A stretch of 64,000 nt of DNA from Lentilactobacillus raoultii (GCF_900411375.1 NZ_LS422986.1:186001-250000), one strand, 5' to 3'; positions 25,976 to 36,366 are shown, counted from the first letter of the stretch. Notes: a model not told the origin generated them from the sequence alone. Made by a program: numbers and translations.

Positions 25976-26858
25976 GTTCAATTACCTCACTCTGAACACC
26001 AGTCAGATCGACAGCCAATTTTCTGATTTTCCAATCCGGAAAGGCGGTTTTGGCATTTTGCAAAATGGCATCTGCTGATTTTTCATTGGGCGTGATTGCC
26101 ATCATTGTCGAACCACTGCCACTAATATACATAGTACCATTTGATTGCTCGGAAATGGCTTTTGCCTGAGCATAATCCGGAATTAATTTTGCTCGATAGG
26201 GTTCATGCATTCGATCATCGCATGCTTTATGAATTAAGTGCATGTCACCCAACTCTAAAGCTTTTGTCATCACCGCGCATCGGCTGACCTGATGAATGGT
26301 ATCCGCGTAACTCATTGATTTTGGCAGTACTTTTCGGGCAGCTCGCGTGCTAACTTCGTAATTCGGGATTAGTGCGACAAGGTTCAGTTGGTCATTGACA
26401 TCATACTTAACGACGGTCGGGCGATTTTGCTCGTCCAAGAAAGAGACACAGAGACCGCCAAGAATGGCTGGCGTTACATTATCCGGATGGCCTTCCATTT
26501 CAGTAGCAAGCACCAGCAACTGGTCGGAAGAGATAGCATTGTCAAACCAGGTGCTGGCAGCTTTTAAACCGGCAACGATGCAGACGGATGAACTACCAAG
26601 CCCGCGAGCCACTGGAACGTCGGTATCGATTGAAATTTTAATGTTTGGTACCGGCTTATCCAGGTAATCACACCCTTTCACAAAGGCTTGGTAGACTAAA
26701 TTGTCTTCGGTTTGAAATTCAATTGGACACCCAGTGATCTCAAGCTTTTCGGCACTCTCTTCAAAACTGATTGTTGAGTAAAATGAAACCGCCAGACCCA
26801 TACAGTCAAATCCGACGCCGACATTGGCACTAGTTGCTGGAACTTTGATCTTTATCAT
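25953..26858 (-). CDS. thrB: Homoserine kinase
   Basis: 301 residues of the GHMP kinase family. The N-terminus KVPATSANVGVGFDCMGLA binds substrate, and PVARGLGSSSVCIVAGL (about residue 85) is the ATP-binding GHMP loop. ISGSGSTMMAI near 250 is the third motif. It phosphorylates homoserine before threonine synthase. Its ATG overlaps the end of thrC by 29 bases with GGAGG inside thrC. Confidence 0.92.
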   Translation of the reverse strand: MIKIKVPATSANVGVGFDCMGLAVSFYSTISFEESAEKLEITGCPIEFQTEDNLVYQAFVKGCDYLDKPVPNIKISIDTDVPVARGLGSSSVCIVAGLKAASTWFDNAISSDQLLVLATEMEGHPDNVTPAILGGLCVSFLDEQNRPTVVKYDVNDQLNLVALIPNYEVSTRAARKVLPKSMSYADTIHQVSRCAVMTKALELGDMHLIHKACDDRMHEPYRAKLIPDYAQAKAISEQSNGTMYISGSGSTMMAITPNEKSADAILQNAKTAFPDWKIRKLAVDLTGVQSEVIERGKVLHR

Positions 26859-28338
26859 AGAAAACGGCCTCCGTTTGTTCTTTAACGTATTTTTTCATAT
26901 CTGACTTTTGAATAACACTTTCATGTCGGACCGGTAATTGCCAAACCTTTTGTAGATTCTCGGGAATTGGTGCGTGGGTTTTAGCGGCCAGATCTTTCAT
27001 GGTTTGGAGCACATCTTGTGAATCAGCCTCTTCTGGTAAAACGGCTTTGGCGACAGCATTGACAAATTTATAAGGACTGGCAGTACTGAGCAGGACCATG
27101 GGTGTCTGATCTGATTTTTGATAGTCCCGCATGACTTTGTAGCCCGCTGCGGTGTGAGGATCCATCAGGTAACCGTTTGAGTCATAAACTTGGTTGATTG
27201 ACGCTTCAATCTCGGCGTCAGTACTATAGCCGCAGTAAAAGTCGGCTTGAATGGCTTTTAAAACTGCCGGTGAAACCTGATATTTCCCGGTTTGTTCCAA
27301 GTCGTCCATCAATTGTTTGACGTAAGTACTGTCTTGGCCACTTTTGTAGTAGAGTAGGCGCTCAAAATTACTGGAAATTTGAATATCCATGCTGGGTGCT
27401 ACGGTTTGGAAGAACGGTCGATTTCGATCGTAGACACCGTGTTCAAAAAAGTTTGCCAAGACATTATTTTCGTTGCAGGCAATCACAAACTTTTTAACCG
27501 GTAAACCAAGTAGTTTTGCGTAATAACCGGCCAAAACATCACCAAAGTTACCGGTTGGAACAGTGAAATTGACTTGATCACCGACCTTGATGTCGCCGTT
27601 ATTGACGAGCTGTTTATAAGCATCGAAATAATAAACCACTTGGGGAATTAATCGGCCAATATTAATCGAATTGGCACTTGAGAGACTGACAGCACTTCCT
27701 AATTGTGCTCTTAATGTGTTATCATTAAAAATTAATTTAACATTTGTTTGCGCGTCATCAAAATTACCCTTAATCGCTGCAACCCGGGTGTTATGGCCAC
27801 CAGTTGTCACCATTTGCAGCTTTTGAATTTTGCTGACGCCGCCATCGGGATAAAAGACGATGATGCCCATGTTATCGAGATCTTTAAATCCTTCCAGAGC
27901 CGCTTTCCCAGTGTCACCACTGGTAGCAGTTAAGATCATGACCTTCTGATCGTTAACCAGAACGTGCTTCATCAATTGTGGGAGAAGCTGAAGGCCAACG
28001 TCTTTAAAGGCACTGGTTGGACCATGAAACAATTCCAAGACGTGAAAGTCGTCAACGTTGACGACTGGCGTAATTTTATCTGAGTCAAAGCTTGACTGAT
28101 AAGCCTGATCAACACTTTCAGCGATTTCACCCGTTGAGAAGTCCGGCAACAATTTTGCCAGGACGGTTTTGGCAATCTCTGAGTAGTCCAGAGTCAGGAT
28201 TTTTTGCAAATCCAACTGGTCCTCTCCCAGATTTGGGTAAACGAATAAGCCCTTGTCATCGGCAAACCCTTTTTTAATTGCTTCTTTAGCTGATATAGAG
28301 ACTGAATTGTTTCTGGTGCTCGTATAATTTTTATTCAT
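26830..28338 (-). CDS. thrC: Threonine synthase
   Basis: 502 residues, the long form of threonine synthase. The N-terminal segment STRNNSVSISAKEAIKKG is typical, the PLP lysine lies in HGPTSAFKDVG near residue 110, and LTATSGDTGKAAL follows. FTVPTGNFGDVLAGYYAK near 260 binds the phosphate of PLP. It converts O-phosphohomoserine to threonine. ATG 28338 follows AGGAG. First gene of thrC-thrB-pheB, diverging from hom-lysC with overlapping promoters. Confidence 0.93.
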   Translation of the reverse strand: MNKNYTSTRNNSVSISAKEAIKKGFADDKGLFVYPNLGEDQLDLQKILTLDYSEIAKTVLAKLLPDFSTGEIAESVDQAYQSSFDSDKITPVVNVDDFHVLELFHGPTSAFKDVGLQLLPQLMKHVLVNDQKVMILTATSGDTGKAALEGFKDLDNMGIIVFYPDGGVSKIQKLQMVTTGGHNTRVAAIKGNFDDAQTNVKLIFNDNTLRAQLGSAVSLSSANSINIGRLIPQVVYYFDAYKQLVNNGDIKVGDQVNFTVPTGNFGDVLAGYYAKLLGLPVKKFVIACNENNVLANFFEHGVYDRNRPFFQTVAPSMDIQISSNFERLLYYKSGQDSTYVKQLMDDLEQTGKYQVSPAVLKAIQADFYCGYSTDAEIEASINQVYDSNGYLMDPHTAAGYKVMRDYQKSDQTPMVLLSTASPYKFVNAVAKAVLPEEADSQDVLQTMKDLAAKTHAPIPENLQKVWQLPVRHESVIQKSDMKKYVKEQTEAVFYDKDQSSSN

Positions 28339-28351
28339 CGACTTTTACTCC

Positions 28352-28399
28352 TTGCATTTCTGTGACTATTATGATAATCTGTTTTCAGTTAAAAAACAA
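28352..28399. promoter_or_regulatory. Overlapping divergent promoters of thrC and hom
   Basis: Minus strand: TTGTTT (28394-28399), 17-base spacer, TATCAT (28371-28376 complement). Plus strand: TTGCAT (28352-28357), 17-base spacer, TAATCT (28375-28380). The two -10 boxes overlap, so the operons should compete for polymerase or share one regulator. Confidence 0.5.
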
Positions 28400-28445
28400 G
28401 TGTTTATTATTAATGAACAAAAGAGAGAAACGGGAGGTTGAAGCT

Positions 28446-29624
28446 GTGAATATTGCAATACTGGGGTTTGGAACGGTCGGAACAGGTGTCTATAAAATTA
28501 TTAAGAAGGCAAATCGTTTAACCCAAAACCTCCATGTCAAACATGTGTTGATTCGAAAAAATAAAAAACCGGAATTACCGGAAATGACTGACAGTTATGA
28601 AGAAATTTTAAATGATCAGGATCTTGATGTCGTGGTTGAAGTCATTGGCGGGATTGAACCGGCACATCAGTACATACTTGAAGCGCTCAAACATAAGAAA
28701 CACGTGATCACCGCTAATAAGGCGGTGATTGCCCGTTACATGGATGAGTTTACGAAAGTGGCCGATGAAAATGGCGTCAAGTTCTACTTCGAATCCAGTG
28801 TTGGTGGGGGCATTCCTTGGATTCAAGGATTGGAACGTGCTTTACGGGTTGATGACGTTAACAAGATTCAAGGGATCTTCAATGGCACCAGCAATTTTAT
28901 TCTTGATCAGATGAAACGAAGTGGCGAAACCTTCAACGAAGTCTTATTAAAAGCTCAGGCGCTGGGATATGCTGAAGCCGATCCAAGTGCTGATATTGAC
29001 GGACTGGATGTTGCCAATAAATTATGTATCAGCTGTGATATTGCTTACGATTACTTTGTGAAGCCGACGGAAGGACTGCCGATCTTTGGGATTCGGAATA
29101 TTACCGAAGACGATATTGCCCATTTCTCCAGTAAAGGCTATACGGTCAAATTAATGGGCAAGAGCCACCAACGCGGTGACGAATTTGACTATGTTGTTGA
29201 ACCGACGCTTTATCATGGTGATACCCTTGAGGCGAATACTTGCGACAATTACAATCTGATTTCATTACATGGTCAAACGATTGGTAACTTGAAGTTTATG
29301 GGTCAGGGAGCTGGGCAACTCCCAACGGCCAATGCGGTGATTCAAGATATTTTGGATATTTTCCAGAAAAAAGAGCATTTAAAACGCGGCTTTAAGAGCC
29401 GGTTGAAGTACCGGTCGGATATGACCAGAAGCAATTACATTGTGCGTTCGGAAATCGATTGTGCGCATTTGTTTGCGAAATTCAATCCATGCACGCGGGG
29501 CGACTATCTTCTGGTTCAGCAAATTCCGATTGGCGAAATGCACCGCTTGATGAAACGGGTTTTGGAAAAAGATGAAACGGCCTTTATGGCCAGTCTACCA
29601 AGCAAAGAGGGTGAATCAGCATGA
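28446..29624 (+). CDS. hom: Homoserine dehydrogenase
   Basis: 392 residues. The N-terminal Rossmann fold starts NIAILGFGTVGTGVYKI. VITANKAVIARYMDE near 90, SSVGGGIPWI near 115, and GIFNGTSNFILDQM near 140 are family motifs, with YAEADPSADIDGLD near 180. The usual C-terminal ACT domain is absent or very short, so feedback by threonine at this site is doubtful. GTG 28446 follows GGGAGG; upstream in-frame ATGs lack sites. Overlaps lysC by 4 bases. Confidence 0.92.
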   Translation: MNIAILGFGTVGTGVYKIIKKANRLTQNLHVKHVLIRKNKKPELPEMTDSYEEILNDQDLDVVVEVIGGIEPAHQYILEALKHKKHVITANKAVIARYMDEFTKVADENGVKFYFESSVGGGIPWIQGLERALRVDDVNKIQGIFNGTSNFILDQMKRSGETFNEVLLKAQALGYAEADPSADIDGLDVANKLCISCDIAYDYFVKPTEGLPIFGIRNITEDDIAHFSSKGYTVKLMGKSHQRGDEFDYVVEPTLYHGDTLEANTCDNYNLISLHGQTIGNLKFMGQGAGQLPTANAVIQDILDIFQKKEHLKRGFKSRLKYRSDMTRSNYIVRSEIDCAHLFAKFNPCTRGDYLLVQQIPIGEMHRLMKRVLEKDETAFMASLPSKEGESA

Positions 29625-30949
29625 AAGTAGCGAAATTTGGCGGGAGTTCGGTAGCTGATGCTGAACAGTTTAAAAAGGTTAAAGCAATTGTCATGGGAAA
29701 TGACGATCGGCGGGCTATTGTGGTGAGTGCGGCTGGTAAAAGTGTCAGTGAGCCTGTCAAGGTTACCGATTTGTTAATCAAAATTGAACAATTGCGCGAT
29801 GCAGGACGAGATTATCTGCCGGTTTTCAATCATATTGCCAAACGATTTGTGGCGATTCGGGATGAACTGGGATTAAACGTGGCTATTGAAGATGATTTAC
29901 GAACCATTAAGCAGCAAATTCCCCAAGCCAGCCATGATTACCTGGTTTCTCGGGGAGAATTTCTGACGGCTAAGTTGATGGCAGACTTCTTGGGGTTTCG
30001 GTTTATTGATGCCAGTCGATTTATGTTCTTCAGCTGTGATCACTTCGATTATAAAGCCGCTGGGAACCGGCTGAAAGCAATTATTTCACAAAGTTCGCGA
30101 ATTGTGGTTCCCGGTTTCTATGGTGTCGATGAAGCGGGAATGACCCATTTGATGCCTCGTGGCGGATCTGACATTTCGGGCGCAATTTTGGCAAATTTGT
30201 TAAATGCCGATCTTTATGAGAATTGGACGGATGTTTCGGGAATTAAAATGGCCGATCCAAGAATTATTGATCAGTCACGAAAGATTAATGAGCTGACATA
30301 TGAAGAGTTGCAGGAATTATCTTACATGGGCATCAGTGTCTTTCAAGAGGAAGCTGTTCAGCCGGTTAGAAAAAAGCAAATTCCAATTGCCATTTTGAAT
30401 ACCAATCACCCCGAAGAGGATGGCACATTGGTTGTTGATCATGTCAGAGAGAATGCGGCTGGGTTGATAACCGGAATTGCCGGCAAAAGAGACTATGTCA
30501 TTATCTCGATCAACAAGTATCAGTTGAGTAAACGACTTGATATTTTATCACAGGTTTTTGCCATTATTCAGCGCTTCAACGTTTCCTTTGAGTACTTACC
30601 TTCTGGAACAGATTCGTTTAGTTTTCTTGCTAAACGCTCAGCCGTTGCTAATCAAGTCGAAGCAATTATCAATGCGCTTGAGGACGAGGTTGATTTAGAT
30701 AGCGTTAAGTTGGAGACCGGGATTTCTTTGGTGGCAGTAGTATCTGATCAACTAAGTAAGCGTCCGGCAATTGCTGGTAAAATCTTAGATATTTTGGACA
30801 GCAGTCAAATTAAGATTCATTTGGTTATCCAAGAGAGCAGTGATATTAAGCTGGTCTTTGGGGTTGCTAATCAGGATTATGAAAAAACGATTGAAAAGAT
30901 CTATCGTAATGTTAACGCAAACGAAAAAAAGTTGAGAATGGCCATTTAG
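29621..30949 (+). CDS. lysC: Aspartate kinase
   Basis: 442 residues. KVAKFGGSSVADAEQFKKV at the N-terminus binds ATP and aspartate. SRGEFLTAKLMADFLG near 110 and PRGGSDISGAILANLL near 175 complete the kinase domain. Two ACT domains follow residue 300 (YVIISINKYQLSKRL; VAVVSDQLSKRPAIAGKI) and probably give allosteric control. It makes aspartyl phosphate, the entry to threonine, methionine and lysine synthesis. Coupled to hom by ATGA overlap. Confidence 0.9.
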   Translation: MKVAKFGGSSVADAEQFKKVKAIVMGNDDRRAIVVSAAGKSVSEPVKVTDLLIKIEQLRDAGRDYLPVFNHIAKRFVAIRDELGLNVAIEDDLRTIKQQIPQASHDYLVSRGEFLTAKLMADFLGFRFIDASRFMFFSCDHFDYKAAGNRLKAIISQSSRIVVPGFYGVDEAGMTHLMPRGGSDISGAILANLLNADLYENWTDVSGIKMADPRIIDQSRKINELTYEELQELSYMGISVFQEEAVQPVRKKQIPIAILNTNHPEEDGTLVVDHVRENAAGLITGIAGKRDYVIISINKYQLSKRLDILSQVFAIIQRFNVSFEYLPSGTDSFSFLAKRSAVANQVEAIINALEDEVDLDSVKLETGISLVAVVSDQLSKRPAIAGKILDILDSSQIKIHLVIQESSDIKLVFGVANQDYEKTIEKIYRNVNANEKKLRMAI

Positions 30950-30968
30950 ATTAATGGTCAATCTAACA

Positions 30969-31001
30969 AAAAAGTCGCCCGATGAAGAAGGACGGCTTTA
31001 T
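30969..31001. terminator. Terminator between lysC and mmuP
   Basis: AAAGTCGCCC pairs with GGACGGCTTT with one mismatch and one wobble; A and T runs lie on each side. It separates convergent genes. Confidence 0.55.
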
Positions 31002-31033
31002 TTATCGATAATCTTTTGAGAAACAGACTTGAC

Positions 31034-32416
31034 TTAATGCTTGAATTTTTTAAGACTGGTTTTTACGTAATAAACCAAGTAACATCCGATTAGAAACGGA
31101 ATCATATAAAACAGTGCAGGCCGTTGAGTTGGATCAAAGACAATTAAGAGACAGGACAGAAGACTAAGAACGAAAGCGGCCCACGGTACCAGTGGATACC
31201 AGGGTGTTTTAAATTTCAAATCGGCTTTGCGATGACCAGCCTTTAGCCACCTCTTTCTGAATTTGATTTCAGAGTAAGCAATCGCCATCCAGACCAGCAC
31301 CACTGCTAATCCAGAAATTGAAACCAAAACTAAATAGACAGTCGAGGCGGCGATCACACTTGAGATGAGCGCTAAGATTCCGCCTAACATGCTGAGAACT
31401 AACGCAATCATCGGCACACCATGGGAATTGGTTTTGGCGTACTTTAATGGGATCATGCCCTCATGAGCTAAAGACCACAGCATTCTGGTTGCTGCATAGA
31501 GCCCAGAATTAGCTGCAGATAAAATGGCCGTTAAAACAACAAAGTTCATCAGATCACCGGCAAACGGTAACCCGATTCGATTAAAAACCAGAACGAACGG
31601 GCTTTGGTTAACACCGGCTTTTTGCCAAGGGATCAAGGCTGCCATGACCGTGATACTGCCGACAAAAAAGATCACTAACCGAAGCAAAGTTGTGTGAATA
31701 GCTTTTGGAATATTTTTTTCCGGATCTTTAGTTTCGCCGGCAGTTACCCCGATTAATTCAGTCCCGGAAAAAGCAAAATTAACTGTGAGCATAGTGGTAA
31801 ACACACCCCTAAAACCATTTGGAAAAAGGCCATCTTTTACTAAGTTATGAAAAAGTGGTGCGTGTGAATACCCTTTGATTGGGATGATTCCGAAAATGGC
31901 CAAACCGCCTAAAACGATAAATAGAATAATGGCAATCACTTTAATGCTTGAGAACCAAAATTCAGTTTCGGCAAAAAAGCGCACTGACAGGGCATTTGAA
32001 GTGAAGATAAGTACCATGAATAACAAGCTCCAAATCCAGGTTGGCGAATTGGGAAACCAAGTGCGCATAATTAAACCAGCTGCTGTGAATTCGGATCCGA
32101 GCGCCACCGTCCATGTCAGCCAGTAGAGAATTGCAACAGTGAACCCGGTAGCCGGGCCAATGAATTTGTCAGCGTAAACGTGGAAGGATCCGGTTTGAGG
32201 CATTGCAACTGACAATTCTCCCAAACACAGCATCACCAGGTACACGATAATGGCGCCAACTCCATAAGCTAAAATAGTTCCAATTGGGCCGGCTTGATGA
32301 ATTGTGTAGCCGGAACTTAAAAACAGCCCAGTGCCAATGACGCCGCCTAGTGAAATCATTAGAAGATGTCGAGATTCCATTTTACGTTCAAGGGCAATAT
32401 GTGGTTTTGTTTTCAA
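31034..32416 (-). CDS. mmuP: APC amino acid permease, probably S-methylmethionine permease
   Basis: 460 residues and 12 helices of the amino acid transporter (AAT) branch: [19 protein letters not shown] at helix 1, then [22 protein letters not shown] written over helices 2-3, and [18 protein letters not shown] in the middle. It diverges from a homocysteine S-methyltransferase gene, the standard mmuP-mmuM pairing. That makes S-methylmethionine the likely substrate. Without that context it would only be called a general AAT permease. TTG 32416 follows GGAGG by 9 bases. Confidence 0.75.
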   Translation of the reverse strand: MKTKPHIALERKMESRHLLMISLGGVIGTGLFLSSGYTIHQAGPIGTILAYGVGAIIVYLVMLCLGELSVAMPQTGSFHVYADKFIGPATGFTVAILYWLTWTVALGSEFTAAGLIMRTWFPNSPTWIWSLLFMVLIFTSNALSVRFFAETEFWFSSIKVIAIILFIVLGGLAIFGIIPIKGYSHAPLFHNLVKDGLFPNGFRGVFTTMLTVNFAFSGTELIGVTAGETKDPEKNIPKAIHTTLLRLVIFFVGSITVMAALIPWQKAGVNQSPFVLVFNRIGLPFAGDLMNFVVLTAILSAANSGLYAATRMLWSLAHEGMIPLKYAKTNSHGVPMIALVLSMLGGILALISSVIAASTVYLVLVSISGLAVVLVWMAIAYSEIKFRKRWLKAGHRKADLKFKTPWYPLVPWAAFVLSLLSCLLIVFDPTQRPALFYMIPFLIGCYLVYYVKTSLKKFKH

Positions 32417-32536
32417 ATAAAGCACCTCCAGGCAATTGATTTTTTCTCATTTTGCGCTAAAATGATTAGAATCTAATACATAACAGAATGCACTAAATTA
32501 AGCGAAGTTACAAGCTAAAATTATTGGAGGACAATG

Positions 32537-33484
32537 ATGACAGATTTAATCAGGGAAGATTTAAAAAGCAATCGGGCACTGGTTTTGGACGGCGCCATGG
32601 CGACCGAATTAGAGAAACATGGCGTTGATACGGCAAATGAGTTGTGGTCGGCAACGGCATTGATCGATCACCCAGAAGCAGTTAAAGCAGTTCATACCAG
32701 TTACTTTGAAGCTGGTGCGGATATTGCCATCACCGATACCTACCAGGCTAATGTTGAAGGCTTTAAAAAAGCTGGGTTTAGTGAGGCTCAAAGTGAGCAC
32801 CTGATTACCGAAGCTGTTCGGTTGGCGTCAGAAGCCCGTGATGAATTTTACGCCACATTACCAACTTCTCGTCGGGCAGCGCGAGCATTGTACCCGCTGG
32901 TAGCTGGCAGTGTTGGACCATACGGTGCCTATCTGGCGGATGGCAGTGAATACACCGGCAATTATCGATTATCGACTGAAGCTTATCGCGATTTTCATCA
33001 ACGTCGGATGCGCTTAATGGCAGAAGCCGGCGTTGACGTTTTTGCGTTTGAGACGCAACCCAACTTTGAAGAAACTAAGGCATTGGCGGGCCTTCTGCGA
33101 GACAAGTTTCCGCATCACTTTGCCTGGTTGTCATTTAGTATTAAGGATCCAAGTCATTTATGTGATGGGACACCCTTGGCAGAAGCCGTTGCTTATTTCG
33201 AGAACAATCCTCAGATTAGTGCAATTGGAGTAAATTGCACGTCGATGAACTTAATTGAAGCCAGTATTAAAACGATTGCGGAAAATACCCAAAAACCAAT
33301 TATTGTTTATCCAAACAATGGCGATCTTTATGATCCGAAAACGAAAACCTGGACACCTAACCCCAATGCGACGAACTTTGCTGAACTAACGCCTAAGTGG
33401 CTGGCTGCTGGTGCTAAAATTATTGGCGGTTGCTGTCGAACAACGCCGGCTGATATCAAGCAGGTTGCTGAAAGTGTGCAATAG
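32537..33484 (+). CDS. mmuM: Homocysteine S-methyltransferase
   Basis: 315 residues. LVLDGAMATELEKHG at the N-terminus and the zinc-binding cysteines in GVNCTSM (about residue 233) and GGCCRTTPADI (about 300) are diagnostic. The enzyme moves a methyl group from S-methylmethionine to homocysteine and yields two methionines. The second of two adjacent ATGs is chosen because GGAGG lies 6 bases before it. Divergent from mmuP. Confidence 0.9.
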   Translation: MTDLIREDLKSNRALVLDGAMATELEKHGVDTANELWSATALIDHPEAVKAVHTSYFEAGADIAITDTYQANVEGFKKAGFSEAQSEHLITEAVRLASEARDEFYATLPTSRRAARALYPLVAGSVGPYGAYLADGSEYTGNYRLSTEAYRDFHQRRMRLMAEAGVDVFAFETQPNFEETKALAGLLRDKFPHHFAWLSFSIKDPSHLCDGTPLAEAVAYFENNPQISAIGVNCTSMNLIEASIKTIAENTQKPIIVYPNNGDLYDPKTKTWTPNPNATNFAELTPKWLAAGAKIIGGCCRTTPADIKQVAESVQ

Positions 33485-33503
33485 AAATTATCTTTGTGAA
33501 GTC

Positions 33504-33540
33504 AAATCGGAAACCTAAATTAAGAGGTTTCCGATTTTTT
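33504..33540 (+). terminator. Terminator of mmuM
   Basis: AAATCGGAAACCT pairs with AGGTTTCCGATTT, followed by a T run. Confidence 0.88.
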
Positions 33541-33680
33541 GGCGAAGGCAGTGTTTGCTTTCGATGTAAATGACGTGTAAAGAAAGCCACACTTATTTTA
33601 AACTCGAAGTTTTGTTACGATGCTATTATCTTAATGTTGCCGGTTAATCGACAATCCAATTTAGAGGGTGGCACACTATT

Positions 33681-35612
33681 TTGAAGAATTCACTGAGAAA
33701 AACGATCTTGATGACATTAGTAGTGAGCAGCTGGCTGATCATGGATTTACAGATTCATACAGCTGCTAAAACAGTTTTATCAGTCCCAAAGATGTACCAA
33801 TTATTGACGACAACTAAAAATGAGCCGCCAACACGGGTTAAGAACGACCAAAAAGTCAGTTTTGATATTATTTTAAAGCCAAAACCTGGATGCAATCTTG
33901 AAAAAGAGGCGCTTTCGATCAATACACCCGGTAGTTCTGATTTCAAACACTTTTTAACGCCAACAGAAATTGGCATGAAGTTTGGGGCTCCAAAGGCAAC
34001 CATTGATCAGTGGCAACGATTATTACGACGCTATTCATTGAAAGCGATTCCCTTAAAAAACCGCTTGATGATCCGTGTCTTTGGAAGGGTGAACAAAATT
34101 GACCACCTGTTTCGAACAAATTTGAATACCGCGTGTTATCACCAAAATGTTGTTCAATTCGGTGATCAATTACCTCACATTCCACGCAAATTAAGCGAAA
34201 CAGTTTGGACAATTGTGGGTCTGACGGATCATAATCGACATTACATTAACGCCGATTCAGATATCGACTTACCCTTTTTAAGGAAACCAGTTCAAAAGAT
34301 GCCACTTAAATTGGGGTTCACGGATAGATTCACTAAGCACTATCACGTGACACCACTTTACAAAAAAGGATTGACTGGCAAAGGTCAAACCGTTGGCATC
34401 ATTGCACTTGAAGGTGCCCGGGAAAGTAACATCTATCACTTTTGGCATCATGAAAAAGTTTCCACTCGTCGAAAAAGGTTGACGGTCCAGCCGATCCTGT
34501 CACCGTTATATAATACTCGAGATAGTGAGTCGGACTCTGATGAAACGACAATGGATGCTGAATATGCCGGTTCAGTCGCCCCTGATGCTAATGTGAAAAT
34601 CTATCTGGTTAAAAATGGGGCACCAACATTGACCAATCTTATTGACGCTTATGAAAAAGCTTTTAATGACAATATTGTTAGCAGCACGACCAACAGTTGG
34701 GGGTTAATGGATAGTGGGACTGTTTCAATCTTACGACATCGCCGTTTATTGACGCCGGTTTATCGACAATTATTAACGTTCGTGTTAGCTCAGGGCGCGA
34801 TTCAAGGAATTTCCAATTTTATTGCTTCCGGTGATGCTGGTGCTTACAAATATATGGTTAAATCGGTCAAACGAAATCAGTTATTGCTTGATCGGACACT
34901 CGATGCTTCAGATTTTTCGGATACTAATCAGCTGATCACCTCTGTTGGAGGTACCACATTACCATTGCACTTAAAAGGCAGCCCCAAAGAATCAATTATT
35001 AATAAACGTGAGCGTGCCTGGGGAACCGACTACCTCTGGCCATTTTTGAAAAAACACCCGATTGTTTTTCAGGCCAACCCAGGCTTACTGAATGGGTTTG
35101 TGGCTGGAAGTGCAGGCGGTTTTGATCATTGTTATTCAACGCCGGCATACCAGCTTAATGTACCGGGAATTAATACTTTTAAGGCTCAAAACTTCCTATC
35201 AGCACTTGGCCAACCGGCTTTTAGCCACCAAGTTATTTCAGGAGTCGATTACGGCCGGAATTATCCGGATGTTTCAGCGAATGCAGATGAGATGACTGGT
35301 TATTGGATGTATCAAAGGATTAAGGATCACCCTAGACATGCATGGTCTGATGGCGGTGGGACTAGCGTTGTTTCACCACAATATGCTGCCGTCACTGCCT
35401 TGATTAACAGTCAACCCGGTCGAAAGCGGATGGGATTTTGGAATCCCCAGATTTATCAATTGGCCCAGCAAGCCGATTCACCATTCACGCCGCTTAATCG
35501 TACTCAAAACAACTCCAATTTATATTATGTTGGCCAACCGGGGACAATTTATAATCAGGCAACCGGTCTGGGGATTCCCAATTTCGAACAATTAGCAAAA
35601 GTTTACCAATAG
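33681..35612 (+). CDS. Secreted sedolisin-type serine peptidase (S53)
   Basis: 643 residues. A signal peptide (TILMTLVVSSWLIMDLQI) leads into a pro-kumamolisin activation domain (about 50-190). The peptidase domain begins near 225 with HYHVTPLYKKGLTGKGQTVGI-like sequence. Catalytic Glu and Asp lie in ETTMDAEYAG near 295. The oxyanion Asp lies in FIASGDAGAYKY near 390. The nucleophile Ser is in DGGGTSVVSPQYAA near 560. Sedolisins act at acidic pH, which suits an acid-producing bacterium and may feed peptides to the cell. TTG 33681 is used with GAGGGTGG upstream. No wall anchor is seen. Single gene. Confidence 0.85.
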   Translation: MKNSLRKTILMTLVVSSWLIMDLQIHTAAKTVLSVPKMYQLLTTTKNEPPTRVKNDQKVSFDIILKPKPGCNLEKEALSINTPGSSDFKHFLTPTEIGMKFGAPKATIDQWQRLLRRYSLKAIPLKNRLMIRVFGRVNKIDHLFRTNLNTACYHQNVVQFGDQLPHIPRKLSETVWTIVGLTDHNRHYINADSDIDLPFLRKPVQKMPLKLGFTDRFTKHYHVTPLYKKGLTGKGQTVGIIALEGARESNIYHFWHHEKVSTRRKRLTVQPILSPLYNTRDSESDSDETTMDAEYAGSVAPDANVKIYLVKNGAPTLTNLIDAYEKAFNDNIVSSTTNSWGLMDSGTVSILRHRRLLTPVYRQLLTFVLAQGAIQGISNFIASGDAGAYKYMVKSVKRNQLLLDRTLDASDFSDTNQLITSVGGTTLPLHLKGSPKESIINKRERAWGTDYLWPFLKKHPIVFQANPGLLNGFVAGSAGGFDHCYSTPAYQLNVPGINTFKAQNFLSALGQPAFSHQVISGVDYGRNYPDVSANADEMTGYWMYQRIKDHPRHAWSDGGGTSVVSPQYAAVTALINSQPGRKRMGFWNPQIYQLAQQADSPFTPLNRTQNNSNLYYVGQPGTIYNQATGLGIPNFEQLAKVYQ

Positions 35613-35644
35613 GGAGGTATTTCAAGAAAAAATTGAGCAAGTCT

Positions 35645-36169
35645 TTAAATTCCAAAAGCCGGTAAATACTGCACCGTTCCGTTGACGCCCTTGAGGCCAT
35701 TTGGCGTGAGTGCCTTGATCATGAACGTATCATCTGGAGCTGGGAATGGTGGTTTGATTTTAAATAAACTGGCTCTTTGATAGCCGAACTTGGAATAATA
35801 ATCCGGCCAACCCAGGACACTGATAAATGGGTAACCAGCTTTTTTAGCTCGTTGCTCCAATTCGGCCAGGATTTGTTGCCCAATCCCCTGTTTTTGCTTG
35901 GCTGGTGCAACTGACAACGGGGCCAAACACAAGCCGGTTGTTGATTGGGATGCGTTTTTTACCTTCACTTCATTAAGCAGCCCATGGCCGACAATTTGGC
36001 CCATTTGATCGGCCACAACTTCAAATGACTTTCGGTAAGTTGGTGCCAGTCGAAGCTTTTCTACCAGCTCAGCTTCGTTACTATAGCCACTTGGTGATTT
36101 TGAAAAAGCCGTCATGATTAAATTTGAAATGGCGGCGTAGTCTTCTTTGCGGACGGTCCTAATTTGCAC
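35645..36169 (-). CDS. GNAT-family N-acetyltransferase
   Basis: 174 residues. The acetyl-CoA loop is visible as LSVAPAKQKQGIGQQILAEL (about residues 90-110), then a beta strand SVLGWPDYYSKFGYQRAS. This resembles YhbS-like acetyltransferases. The acceptor substrate is unknown. GTG 36169 follows GGAG. The next minus-strand gene upstream is a small membrane protein 17 bases away, so they probably share a transcript. Confidence 0.8.
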   Translation of the reverse strand: MQIRTVRKEDYAAISNLIMTAFSKSPSGYSNEAELVEKLRLAPTYRKSFEVVADQMGQIVGHGLLNEVKVKNASQSTTGLCLAPLSVAPAKQKQGIGQQILAELEQRAKKAGYPFISVLGWPDYYSKFGYQRASLFKIKPPFPAPDDTFMIKALTPNGLKGVNGTVQYLPAFGI

Positions 36170-36186
36170 TTGAACATCTCCATTAA

Positions 36187-36366
36187 TTATTTTCGATTCG
36201 ATTTACGGGTAAGTTTTGCCGTGACTAGCCAGCTGAGAAGCATGATCACAGTCCCGATAATTACTAGCGGAAGCGCTAACTGTTCGTTTCCGAGAAAAAG
36301 TGAGATCACTGCACCGATACACAATAACATTGAAATGAGTCCAGTAATGCCAATTAATAATCTCAC
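36187..36366 (-). CDS. Small two-helix membrane protein
   Basis: 59 residues: helix 1 (LLIGITGLISMLLCIGAVISL), a short acidic loop, helix 2 (ALPLVIIGTVIMLLSWLV), and a basic tail (KLTRKSNRK). GTG 36366 follows AAGGGG. Not recognised; such proteins often have an N-in, C-in hairpin. First gene before the acetyltransferase. Confidence 0.6.
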   Translation of the reverse strand: MRLLIGITGLISMLLCIGAVISLFLGNEQLALPLVIIGTVIMLLSWLVTAKLTRKSNRK

